Made by a program: the position numbers and the translations under genes | Notes under the pieces: generated by a model | Databases searched by the model: none | Told to the model about the DNA's origin: nothing | Seen by the model: the letters and a program-made list of their open reading frames with translations, nothing else | DNA from: Actinobacillus indolicus | Lineage (GTDB): Bacteria > Pseudomonadota > Gammaproteobacteria > Enterobacterales > Pasteurellaceae | DNA length: 64,000 bases | Reading direction: 5' to 3' | Assembly: GCF_004519515.1 (NCBI RefSeq) | Contig: NZ_CP038145.1 | Location: 1,654,001-1,718,000, forward strand | In this document: in pieces, positions 7,339-15,368 of the stretch | How the letters are laid out: each line of letters opens with the position of its first letter | Numbering within the stretch: position 1 is the first letter of the stretch

Positions 7339-7554
7339 ATGTTTAATTGTCAACGAATTAGTGAATTAATCTCTTTACAACAAGAGCAATCTCTTCGTAA
7401 AAGCCAGTATATTCAACTTAAAATCCATTTGATGCTTTGTCCCTATTGCCGAGCATTTAAACGTAATACAGATAAGTTAAACCTATTTTTAAAAGGATTT
7501 TGTCAAGGTTGCGAAGGTGATAAATTAAAAGTAGAAAAATCAGAGATAAAATAA
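7339..7554 (+). CDS. Small zinc-finger anti-sigma factor
   Basis: 71 residues, starting ATG 7339 just after the sigma gene stop, with AGAATAAA upstream. It contains the zinc-binding anti-sigma signature His-x3-Cys-x2-Cys (HLMLCPYC, about residues 29-36) and a second Cys pair, CQGC, near residue 56. There is no transmembrane segment, so it is a soluble anti-sigma factor. It probably holds the upstream ECF factor until metal or oxidation releases it. It closes the hvf operon; 7555-7730 holds only the plsB promoter region. Confidence 0.85.
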   Translation: MFNCQRISELISLQQEQSLRKSQYIQLKIHLMLCPYCRAFKRNTDKLNLFLKGFCQGCEGDKLKVEKSEIK

Positions 7555-7730
7555 TCTTTATAAAAAGTAGGTCAAAAAACTGTATCATTACTTTTTAAAA
7601 ATATCGTATTTTTATATGCTGCGGTATTTTTATTCTTTAACTTTTATGCAGAAACTCAGATTTCCTTAAGAAATTTATGCTAAACTGCATACCGTTTTAA
7701 TCCGATCATAATTATTAAAAGGATATAAAA

Positions 7731-10190
7731 ATGTCTAGCCTACTAACTCTTTATCGTAAAGTGCTGAATTTACCACTTTCACTGCTTGTCAAATCTCGTG
7801 CTATTCCAACTAACCCTGTTGAAGAACTTGGACTAAGTTTGGAGCAACCTATTGTTTATGTTTTACCTTACACCTCACAGTCTGATTTACTTATCTTACA
7901 GAAAAATTGTGAAAAATTAGGTTTGCCCGATCCTTTAGTAAATAACGAAATTCAGGGGCAATCATTACCAAGATTTGTCTTTTTAGATGAAGGTCGTCGC
8001 TTTTTTAAATCTAAAGGGGCGAAATCAGAAACCGAATCGGTGTTTTATCGCTATTTAGACCTTAATCGCCAAGATGAAAATCTCAATATTCAGGTCATGC
8101 CTGTTTCCGTCCTGTGGGGACGTGCGCCAGGTAAAGAAAAAGGCCTACCTGTTTTACGTTTATTAGGACCATTCCAACGTTTAATCACAATGTTGTGGTT
8201 TGGACGAGATAACTTTATTCGCTTTTCACAAGCGGTCTCTTTACGCTATATGATTGCAAATTATGGCTCAGATAAAAATCTTGCCCAAAAACTTGCACGT
8301 GTGGCAAAAATGCACTTTGCGAAGCAACGTTATTCCGCAACAGGTCCACAATTACCTGATCGTGAGGCGATGTTTAATAAATTACTGCAATCGCCAGCCA
8401 TTTTAGCCGCAATTGAAGATGAAGCGAAAAAGCCAAAAGGCTCGCCTGAAAAAGCACGTAAAGAAGCAGAAAAAATCCTTGATGAAATTGCTGCAAATGT
8501 TCGCCACGATAGCTTAAGAACCGCAGATCGTGTGTTAAGTTGGCTGTGGAACAAGCTTTATCAAGGGATCAATGTGCAATATGCAGAACGTGTGCGTAAA
8601 TTAGCATTGGAAGGGCATGAGCTTGTTTATGTTCCATGTCATCGTAGCCACATGGATTATCTATTGCTCTCTTATATTCTTTATCACCAAGGTTTAGTAC
8701 CGCCACATATTGCAGCAGGTATTAACCTTAACTTCTGGCCAGCAGGACCAATTTTTAGAAGTTGGGGCGCATTCTTTATTCGTCGTACCTTCAAAGGTAA
8801 TCGCCTTTATTCTACGATTTTCCGTGAATACCTTGCAGAGCTGTTCTATCGTGGCTACTCTGTTGAATATTTTATTGAAGGTGGTCGCTCACGTACAGGA
8901 CGCTTACTTGATCCGAAAACAGGCATGATGTCGATGACTTTACAGGCATTACAACGTGGTTTAACTCGTCCAATTAGTATTGTGCCAGTTTACATTGGCT
9001 ATGAGCATGTCTTAGAAGTGGACACTTACGAAAAAGAATTACGCGGAGCAGAAAAAGAGAAAGAAAATGCAGGTTTAGTGTTACGAGTTATTAAGAAATT
9101 ACGTAACCTTGGGCAAGGTTTCGTTAACTTCGGCGAACCTATCCCATTGAATCACTACTTAAATCAGCATTTTCCTGAATGGAAAGAGCCACATGCAGAT
9201 GAGAGTGGTCGTCCAAAATGGCTAAACAATGCCGTTGAATCTGTCTCTAAACAAGTGATGGTACATATTAATAATGCAGCAGCCGTAAATGCAAAAAACT
9301 TGATTGGCTCTGTGCTATTGGCTTCTCGTCAGCGTTCACTTACAAGAGAACAGCTGATAGAACAAGTGGAAAGCTATATGCAGTTGTTTAAAAATGTGCC
9401 TTATACTGCCGATGTTACTTTACCAACAGATTCAGCAGAAGCGATGTTAGAACACGTTATCACCTTACCTCGTTCTGGCGTTGTTTCTGAAAAAGATAAC
9501 TTTGGCGAAATTATTCGTTTAGAGCGTCAGTCTGCGGTCTTGATGACTTATTACCGTAACAATATTCAACATCTCTTTGTCTTACCATCTTTAGTGGCAA
9601 GCATTGTGTTACATCATGAAGCAGTATCGAAAGATCTGATTATTCAAAGTGTGAATCGCATTTATCCGTTCTTACAAGCAGAGCTCTTTATGCACTTTAA
9701 AGCGGAAGATGTACGTCATCATGTAGAAGCGATTTTAGCTGAGTTTGTTGATCAAAACCTGATTAAGAATGAAAGCGATATGTTTATGATTAACCGTCAG
9801 CGTATTCGTTCTTTACAGTTACATTCATCTGGCGTACGTGAATTACTACAACGTTATTACATCAGTTTGAGTATTTTGATTGAGCAACCTGAAATCAGCC
9901 GTAATACCTTAGAGAAAGAGAGCCGTTCAATTGCTCAACGTTTATCAGTTCTGCATGGTATTAATGCACCAGAGTTCTTTGATAAAGCACTGTTCTCGAC
10001 TTTTAGTAATACCTTAAAAGAGCAAGGTTATTTCGATGAGGACGGCAACACAGTTGTTACCAAAGTACAAGCGACAGAAGAATTGATTCGTGGCTTAATT
10101 TCAGTGGAAGTTCAACACACCATTCAAGGTGCTATGGTGAAACTGGAAGACGCTGAGAAAGAGGATTCGGAGCCAGACGCCGATAAATAA
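7731..10190 (+). CDS. plsB: Glycerol-3-phosphate 1-O-acyltransferase PlsB
   Basis: Inner-membrane enzyme that acylates sn-glycerol-3-phosphate at position 1, the first step of phospholipid synthesis. The 819 residues match the usual length (~810). The HX4D catalytic motif is His304-RSHM-Asp309. Further acyltransferase motifs are GPIFRSWGAFFIRR, FIEGGRSRTGRLL and ISIVPVYIGYE. The start follows AAAAGGATATAAAA. A likely -10 (TATGCT) lies near 7676. An inverted uptake-sequence pair terminates the gene. Confidence 0.98.
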   Translation: MSSLLTLYRKVLNLPLSLLVKSRAIPTNPVEELGLSLEQPIVYVLPYTSQSDLLILQKNCEKLGLPDPLVNNEIQGQSLPRFVFLDEGRRFFKSKGAKSETESVFYRYLDLNRQDENLNIQVMPVSVLWGRAPGKEKGLPVLRLLGPFQRLITMLWFGRDNFIRFSQAVSLRYMIANYGSDKNLAQKLARVAKMHFAKQRYSATGPQLPDREAMFNKLLQSPAILAAIEDEAKKPKGSPEKARKEAEKILDEIAANVRHDSLRTADRVLSWLWNKLYQGINVQYAERVRKLALEGHELVYVPCHRSHMDYLLLSYILYHQGLVPPHIAAGINLNFWPAGPIFRSWGAFFIRRTFKGNRLYSTIFREYLAELFYRGYSVEYFIEGGRSRTGRLLDPKTGMMSMTLQALQRGLTRPISIVPVYIGYEHVLEVDTYEKELRGAEKEKENAGLVLRVIKKLRNLGQGFVNFGEPIPLNHYLNQHFPEWKEPHADESGRPKWLNNAVESVSKQVMVHINNAAAVNAKNLIGSVLLASRQRSLTREQLIEQVESYMQLFKNVPYTADVTLPTDSAEAMLEHVITLPRSGVVSEKDNFGEIIRLERQSAVLMTYYRNNIQHLFVLPSLVASIVLHHEAVSKDLIIQSVNRIYPFLQAELFMHFKAEDVRHHVEAILAEFVDQNLIKNESDMFMINRQRIRSLQLHSSGVRELLQRYYISLSILIEQPEISRNTLEKESRSIAQRLSVLHGINAPEFFDKALFSTFSNTLKEQGYFDEDGNTVVTKVQATEELIRGLISVEVQHTIQGAMVKLEDAEKEDSEPDADK

Positions 10191-10205
10191 AGCTTTTACC
10201 TCATC

Positions 10206-10263
10206 ACAAGCGGTCATTTTCCTTCTCTATTTTGCAAAAAATAAGAAGAAACTGACCGCTTGT
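10206..10263. terminator. Inverted pair of uptake sequences, bidirectional terminator
   Basis: ACAAGCGGTCA at 10206 is inverted as TGACCGCTTGT ending at 10263, with an AT-rich TTTTGCAAAAAA centre. It lies between convergent plsB and the BASS transporter and can form a stem on both strands. Confidence 0.8.
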
Positions 10264-10271
10264 TTTATGGA

Positions 10272-11219
10272 TTATTTATCTGATTTTTTCTCTTTCATGG
10301 CACTAAAAATCATGGCTAAGATTGGGCCAGAAATATTGTGCCAGAAACTAAATACCGCACTTGGTACTGCAATTAATGGGTTTGCTTTAAAGTGGAGGGC
10401 TGCTAATGCTGCGCCTAAACCTGAGTTTTGCATACCTACTTCAATAGCAATCGCTTTATTGTCAGCTAATGGTAGCTTAAATGCTTTCGCAACTAAGTAA
10501 CCTAATGTATAGCCTAAACCATTATGTAGTACAACAATAAAGAAAACGAGTAATCCAGATTCGATAATACGATCTTTACTTACAGCAACAACAGCCGTCA
10601 CAATTAACACGATTGCAACCACAGAAACAAGAGGCATTGTTTGACTAAATTGATCAATACGTTGTTTAAAGATAGATCGAATGACTAAACCAATAAAAAT
10701 AGGTAATAAAACCATTTGAAGCACAGAAATAAACATAGCGCCTGCGTTGATATCTAACCATTGACTTGCAAATAGATAGAAAACTGCGGGGGTAAGAATT
10801 GGTGCAAGTAATGTCGAAATGGTTGTACAAGCAACAGATAATGCCGTGTTACCACGAGCAAGATATGTCATTACATTGGATGATGTGCCTCCTGGGCAAG
10901 CGCCTACCAAAATCACGCCAATTGCTAAGTCTGGTGGTAATTGGAATAGGTTGACAAGTAAGAATGCGATACTTGGCATGATAACAAACTGTGCAACTAC
11001 ACCGATAATAACTCCTTTCGGATTTTTACTGACTTCAGCAAAATCTTTGAAAGAGAGCGTTAATCCCATGCCCAACATGACAATACCGAGTAAGTAAGGA
11101 ATCCAGGGAACGAATTGTTTGAATGTTTCAGGAAATTGCGCTGCGATAAAAGCAAAAACAACAACCCAAATAGCGAATGTTTTGCTGACAAAGTTAGTGA
11201 ATTTTAGAAGTTGATTCAT
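10272..11219 (-). CDS. Bile acid:sodium symporter (BASS) family transporter
   Basis: 315 residues with about ten membrane helices of the BASS fold, including the conserved crossover segments GACPGGTSSNVMTYLARGN (about 105-123) and EVGMQNSGLGAALA (about 250-263). Relatives such as PanS and YocS/ASBT homologues import organic anions with sodium (pantothenate or ketopantoate in PanS, bile acids in others). Nothing nearby fixes the substrate here. ATG 11219 has AAGGC upstream. Monocistronic by context; the ilvGM operon and a pseudogene lie behind it. Confidence 0.9.
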   Translation of the reverse strand: MNQLLKFTNFVSKTFAIWVVVFAFIAAQFPETFKQFVPWIPYLLGIVMLGMGLTLSFKDFAEVSKNPKGVIIGVVAQFVIMPSIAFLLVNLFQLPPDLAIGVILVGACPGGTSSNVMTYLARGNTALSVACTTISTLLAPILTPAVFYLFASQWLDINAGAMFISVLQMVLLPIFIGLVIRSIFKQRIDQFSQTMPLVSVVAIVLIVTAVVAVSKDRIIESGLLVFFIVVLHNGLGYTLGYLVAKAFKLPLADNKAIAIEVGMQNSGLGAALAALHFKANPLIAVPSAVFSFWHNISGPILAMIFSAMKEKKSDK

Positions 11220-11329
11220 AAAATAGCCTTAAGAAAGTTGAAAAAGGCTTAACTTATATCAAGAAATAGAAGTTTTAACAATAATTAAATAAGCCAAATA
11301 CAAATTTATAACATAAGGTCTCTTTATAT

Positions 11330-11844
11330 TTAAATTCCAAAAGCCTCAGCATAAATAACAGGGCCACTTACGGTAATATCGGAGGAATCCAAGGAACTTA
11401 TCATAAAATATTCATCAGGTATCTCGAATGGAGCTACAATGCCAAATAATTTCGCAGTTTGATAACCAAATTTCGCATAATAATTGGGATCGCCAAGAAC
11501 AATAGAATGATGATAGCCTAATTCTTTTGCAATTTGATGCCCTTTTAAAATTAGGCTCGAACCAACGCCTTGTTTTTGAAAATCAGGATGAACGGCAAGT
11601 GGAGCTAAAGCAACAGCAATATGTTGCCCAATACGAAGCTGACTAAATAGGATAGGATATAACCTACAATTTTATTTTGTTGCTCTGCTACGAGAGCTAA
11701 TTCTGGTATAAAGGCAGGATCAAGGCGTAACCGCTCAACTAAATCTTACTCTGTTCCATCAGAATGTTCTGCTGTTGCAAATGCTAATGTGGTGAGCTGA
11801 TTAATTTCTTGATGATCGGACAAAGTTTCAGGTCGAATAATCAT
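11330..11844 (-). pseudogene. GNAT N-acetyltransferase pseudogene (nonsense plus frameshift)
   Basis: From ATG 11844 the frame reads MIIRPETLSDHQEI, then hits an in-frame TAA after AEHSDGTE (about residue 33). It continues as DLVERLRLDPAFIPEL, then shifts frame at a 5-bp tandem duplication (ATCCTATCCT on the gene strand, near 11655-11665). After the shift the acetyl-CoA-binding segment APLAVHPDFQKQGVGS and a C-terminal part ending AEAFGI are clear. Removing one repeat unit gives a 169-codon YhbS-like acetyltransferase. Two independent lesions make it a dead gene. Confidence 0.88.
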
Positions 11845-11865
11845 AACGTTGTGTAAAAATAAAGA

Positions 11866-11885
11866 AAGGTGGGAATTCCCACCTT
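11866..11885. terminator. Perfect palindrome terminator after ilvM
   Basis: AAGGTGGGAATTCCCACCTT, a 20-bp perfect palindrome followed by CTTT on the ilv strand, right after the ilvM stop. It ends the ilvGM transcript. Confidence 0.75.
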
Positions 11886-11892
11886 CAGATTG

Positions 11893-12111
11893 TTAATTTA
11901 ATGAAACCACATCTGGTAATTTCACCAACTGATTAAATAGTAATTCTACCGCTCTTTCACTCTGAACGGTAACATTTAACGTGATTTCCGAACCATGATT
12001 TTCTGCATTGAGCGATAGCACTTCAAACCCACGGTGGCGGATTACTCTGAGTAAACGCTCAAGGGTTTCAGGGCGTTTATTAGCTTTGATAACGAATTGA
12101 TATTGTTGCAT
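11893..12111 (-). CDS. ilvM: Acetolactate synthase II small (regulatory) subunit
   Basis: 72 residues, a single ACT-like domain: QYQFVIKANKRPETLERLLRVIRHRGF, then SLNAEN and ITLNVTVQSERAVELL. IlvM stabilises and activates the valine-resistant synthase IlvG. Length is close to the E. coli protein (87). ATG 12111 follows AAGGAGAAG and lies 11 bp after ilvG, so they are co-translated. No ilvE, ilvD or ilvA follows, unlike the E. coli ilvGMEDA operon. Confidence 0.93.
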   Translation of the reverse strand: MQQYQFVIKANKRPETLERLLRVIRHRGFEVLSLNAENHGSEITLNVTVQSERAVELLFNQLVKLPDVVSLN

Positions 12112-12122
12112 TTTTCTTCTCC

Positions 12123-13781
12123 TTAAACCCCAATGTCTTCATCTAACATATCTGTATTGCACGCATTTGGCGGAACGAGTGGCCACACATTTTCTTCATC
12201 TGGGATACAAACGTGCAATAAATATGCTCCTTTGCTGTTGAGTAAGCGGTCTAATGCGGCTGAAACTTCCCCTGCTTTTTCAATGCGTTCTGCTGGAATG
12301 TCAAAGGCGTTAGCTAGCATCACAAAGTCTGGGTTATCATCTAAAATGGTTTGACTGTGGCGACCGTGGAAAAAGAGCGATTGCCATTGACGCACCATTC
12401 CTAAACGTTGGTTGTCGAGTAACAGAATTTTGACAGGTAAATTACCACGTTTGATTGAGCCGAGTTCTTGAATATTCATCATAAAAGAGCCGTCTCCCGT
12501 AATCACAATGGTTGGATCCGTTGGGCGAGCTTTGACCGCACCCACCGCTGCTGGCAGACCAAATCCCATTGTGCCGAACCCAGCAGAAGTGATGTAGTTT
12601 TCAGGAGCATAATGTTGCATATGCTGTGCTGACCACATTTGGTGTTGGCCAACGTCAGTAGTAATAATCGCATTTTGAGGTTTGCATTGTGAAAGGGTAT
12701 GTAACAACGCCCAAGGATCGATTTCGCCTTCGCCTACATTTTCTTGATAGCTGAAGTCAAAATCTGCTTTCAGCTTACGCACATCAGCTCGCCAGCTTTC
12801 AATCTCTAACGGTTGGGTAAGTGCGGTCACTGCCTCGATTAAATCTCCTTGCAATGCTACATCAGCTTTGCGTAGCTTGTTGATTTCAGCTACATCAATA
12901 TCAATATGAATCACTTTGGCGTGCGGAGCAAAGGTGTCAAGTTTACCTGTCACACGGTCGTCAAATCTAGCCCCACAAGCGATGAGTAAATCACATTCTT
13001 GTACCGCATAGTTCGCCGCTTTCGTGCCGTGCATACCGATCATTCCCATATAGAGTGGGTGTTGTGGCGGAATGGTTCCTAAGCCTTTCAAGGTAGAAAC
13101 AGACGGAATATTTGCAATATCTAGGAAAGATCTAACCGCTTGCACGCCATCTGCCATACCAACACCACCGCCAACATAAAGAACAGGGCGTTTTGCTTGA
13201 GCTAACAAGGCTTTGGCTTGTGCAAGTGCGGCTGGATTTTGTGTTTTAGCCGCCACTTTTTCATAGACGACAGGGGAAAGTGATGTTGGAGCGAATTGCA
13301 CATCTTTAGGAATATCGACAAGCACAGGACCAGGGCGACCACTTTGTGCAATTTGGAACGCTTTGGCGATAATTTCAGGTAGTTCATCAATGTTTTGCAC
13401 GATGAAACTGTGTTTGGTACAAGCAAGGGATAAGCCTAATACATCTGCCTCTTGGAAAGCATCTGTACCGATAAAGGCTGAAGCCACTTGCCCTGTAATT
13501 GCTACGATAGGAATAGAATCCATTAAGGCATCGCCTAAGCCTGTAACTAGGTTGGTTGCCCCTGGGCCTGAAGTCGCAATACAAACGCCTGTCTTGCCTG
13601 TTGCCCGAGCATAACCGATAGCAGCCATTGCAGCACCTTGCTCGTTACGACAAAGTAGATGATCTAAACCTGAATCGTAAATCGCATCATAGACAGGCAT
13701 AATTGCCCCACCAGGATAGCCAAAAAGAGAAGTCACTCCGTGAGCTTTCAAACACTCAACGACTAAATTTGCTCCGTTCAT
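12123..13781 (-). CDS. ilvG: Acetolactate synthase II large (catalytic) subunit
   Basis: 552 residues of thiamine-diphosphate-dependent acetohydroxyacid synthase, the first common step of Val, Leu and Ile synthesis. An N-terminal PYR domain carries catalytic Glu47 in RNEQGAAMAAIGYARA. The FAD-binding central domain includes KGLGTIPPQHPLYMGMIGMHG. The C-terminal PP domain has the ThDP motif GDGSFMMNIQELGSIKR. It is full length, unlike the frameshifted copy of E. coli K-12. Expression is controlled by the leader and attenuator upstream. Confidence 0.97.
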   Translation of the reverse strand: MNGANLVVECLKAHGVTSLFGYPGGAIMPVYDAIYDSGLDHLLCRNEQGAAMAAIGYARATGKTGVCIATSGPGATNLVTGLGDALMDSIPIVAITGQVASAFIGTDAFQEADVLGLSLACTKHSFIVQNIDELPEIIAKAFQIAQSGRPGPVLVDIPKDVQFAPTSLSPVVYEKVAAKTQNPAALAQAKALLAQAKRPVLYVGGGVGMADGVQAVRSFLDIANIPSVSTLKGLGTIPPQHPLYMGMIGMHGTKAANYAVQECDLLIACGARFDDRVTGKLDTFAPHAKVIHIDIDVAEINKLRKADVALQGDLIEAVTALTQPLEIESWRADVRKLKADFDFSYQENVGEGEIDPWALLHTLSQCKPQNAIITTDVGQHQMWSAQHMQHYAPENYITSAGFGTMGFGLPAAVGAVKARPTDPTIVITGDGSFMMNIQELGSIKRGNLPVKILLLDNQRLGMVRQWQSLFFHGRHSQTILDDNPDFVMLANAFDIPAERIEKAGEVSAALDRLLNSKGAYLLHVCIPDEENVWPLVPPNACNTDMLDEDIGV

Positions 13782-13832
13782 AAATTACCTTTTTAATGTT
13801 GTGTCGCTATTTAGTTAAGGCTTTTATGTAAT

Positions 13833-13866
13833 AAAAAACCCTCACTAAAACTAGCGAGGGTTTGTG
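13833..13866 (-). terminator. ilvGM attenuator (leader terminator)
   Basis: On the minus strand AACCCTCGCTAGTTTTAGTGAGGGTT pairs as a stem-loop followed by TTTTTATTAC. It lies between the leader-peptide stop and the ilvG start. Its 5' arm could pair instead with the CGCGAGGGTTAAG region of the leader, the usual antiterminator choice. Confidence 0.87.
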
Positions 13867-13883
13867 GATCTCATTATACAATT

Positions 13884-13976
13884 CTAATTGCGAGCCAACT
13901 TAACCCTCGCGGCGATAATAATCACCACGAGGTTAATAATAATCAGGCTAACAAGAGAACGTAATGTCATTTTCAT
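13884..13976 (-). CDS. ilvL: ilv operon leader peptide
   Basis: A 30-residue ORF starting MKMTLRSLVSLIIINLVVI and running on through Ile, Ile, Ala, Ala to ARN. Fifteen residues are Ile, Leu or Val, including runs of three Ile, twice. Stalling of ribosomes at these codons when branched-chain amino acids are scarce would disfavour the attenuator at 13833-13866. A candidate promoter (TTGTTT and TATTTA about 16 bp apart on the minus strand, near 14035-14005) lies between this start and the IS insertion at 14040. Confidence 0.9.
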   Translation of the reverse strand: MKMTLRSLVSLIIINLVVIIIAARVKLARN

Positions 13977-14039
13977 TTATCAATAAAAGCTTGAATGGCT
14001 ATATAAATAGCATATTTTTTGTATAAAACAAATAAATTT

Positions 14040-14759
14040 GGGGCTGTCCTAGATAACTAACTTAGACTGCCCTTAACTAATTGTTTTAGAATGGAAATTT
14101 GAGATTTTAAGTTACTGTGATTAAAACGCCATTCGCATTCCTTCAAATACAACTCAAAATGTGCTTTGGGAATACCGTTAAACTTGCGTAAATGACGTTT
14201 AGCTTGGTTCCAAAAATTCTCAATTCCGTTTATATGATTTTGTTTTTCTGCGAAATGAGTACTGTGATTGATACGAAAATGATTAAACTCACTCACATCA
14301 AGAACATCATAGCTTCGATAAAAATCGGTGTAAACAATGCTGTCAGGCTTCACCTTTTCTCGAATAATCGGTAAAAGTGTCGCAGATTGAGTATTCGGTA
14401 CAACGACGGTATACACCTTACCATCACGCTTTAAAAGCCCGAATACAGCGGTTTTACCCACAGCTCCACGACCTCGTTTACCTTTGCGAGTGCCGCCAAA
14501 ATAGCTTTCATCGGCTTCAATTTCACCTTCAAACATCTCCATATGTGGGCTGTTTTGATAGATAAGCAATCGCAGACGATAGAAGTAATAGGCTGCTGTC
14601 GTTTTATTTACATTTACCAACTCAGCCGCTGTTCGAGCAGTGACACCTGCCACAAACAGCTCAATGAGTTTATTTTGTTTATGCTGACTTAGACGACTTT
14701 TTCTCATTTGGTTATTTTAACCTAAAATAGAGCTTTTAGTCGTTATCTAGGACAGCCCC
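14040..14759 (-). mobile_element. IS1016-like insertion sequence (IS1595 family)
   Basis: 720 bp with inverted ends GGGGCTGTCCTAGATAAC (left) and GTTATCTAGGACAGCCCC-like sequence (right). It is flanked by the 8-bp direct repeat ATAAATTT at 14032-14039 and 14760-14767, a clean target duplication. It sits just upstream of the ilvL promoter region and between ilvL and fxsA. Confidence 0.93.
14057..14707 (-). CDS. IS1595-family (IS1016 group) transposase
   Basis: 216 residues, intact. It has an N-terminal HTH-like part (LIELFVAGVTARTAAELVNVNKTTAAYYFYRLR). The ISXO2-like DDE core has Asp in EIEADESYFGGTRKGKRGRG, Asp in DSIVYTDFYRSYDVL and the terminal acidic/Asn region GIENFWNQAKRHLRKFNG. The gene occupies nearly the whole element. 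Nothing suggests a lesion, so the IS is probably mobile. Confidence 0.92.
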   Translation of the reverse strand: MRKSRLSQHKQNKLIELFVAGVTARTAAELVNVNKTTAAYYFYRLRLLIYQNSPHMEMFEGEIEADESYFGGTRKGKRGRGAVGKTAVFGLLKRDGKVYTVVVPNTQSATLLPIIREKVKPDSIVYTDFYRSYDVLDVSEFNHFRINHSTHFAEKQNHINGIENFWNQAKRHLRKFNGIPKAHFELYLKECEWRFNHSNLKSQISILKQLVKGSLS

Positions 14760-14786
14760 ATAAATTTTTTATCTCTTTATGAAAAA

Positions 14787-14802
14787 AAGCAAACGATTAG
14801 CT
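14787..14802. promoter_or_regulatory. PurR-like operator upstream of fxsA
   Basis: AAGCAAACGATTAGCT shares the core GCAAACGATT with the boxes before uraA and the purine permease. The right half is poor. It is a candidate only. Confidence 0.35.
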
Positions 14803-14900
14803 TTAAATAGGCTAAATTTACTTGCGTAGTGGGAGGCTAGGGTTGAAAATGCCCAAATTACCACTATCTAATCAGCCACTAACTTCTATAAGGAATTTCT

Positions 14901-15368
14901 ATGCCATTACTTCTCTTTTTAGCTGGGCTATTTTTATACATCTACATTGAAATCTCTCTATTAGTAAGCGTCGGCTCTGCTATCGGGGTTTTCCCATTGA
15001 TTTTATTAATGATCACTATTTCAGCGGTCGGTTTATGGTTGGTGAAATTAAGAGGAATAATGACCATAGTGCAGATCCGCCAAGAGATCGCACAAGGAAA
15101 GATCCCAGCACAAGCGGTGACGTCTTCGATCTTTTTTGCAATCGCAGGGGTATTGCTGATTATCCCAGGTTTTTTGAGCGATATTTTAGCGTTATTGCTT
15201 CTATTGCCGATAACTCGCCAATTGCTACAAGCAATGTTTATGAAACTGTTTGCAAACCGAGTTAAGTTTATGTCTTTTGGCTCAACGCATCAGCGTTCAT
15301 CACAACATAACACTACATTTGAAGCGGAATTTGAGCGTAAGCAAGATGAAGATAAATGGTTGAAATAA
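14901..15368 (+). CDS. fxsA: FxsA membrane protein
   Basis: 155 residues, matching FxsA: three hydrophobic spans (about 2-20, 25-48, 75-105), the segment VKLRGIMTIVQIRQEIAQGKIPAQ and LLIIPGFLSDILALLLLLP, then a polar tail. In E. coli FxsA suppresses F exclusion of phage T7; its normal role is unclear. The start follows ATAAGGAATTTCT. Its stop overlaps the ATG of the next gene (TAATG), so the two are translationally coupled. Confidence 0.92.
   Translation: MPLLLFLAGLFLYIYIEISLLVSVGSAIGVFPLILLMITISAVGLWLVKLRGIMTIVQIRQEIAQGKIPAQAVTSSIFFAIAGVLLIIPGFLSDILALLLLLPITRQLLQAMFMKLFANRVKFMSFGSTHQRSSQHNTTFEAEFERKQDEDKWLK

Noticed and set aside
12825..12840. Haemophilus-type uptake sequence AAGTGCGGTC in ilvG as sign of transfer
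   Set aside because: Two or three such 9-mers in 64 kb are close to chance; ilvG otherwise fits its surroundings.
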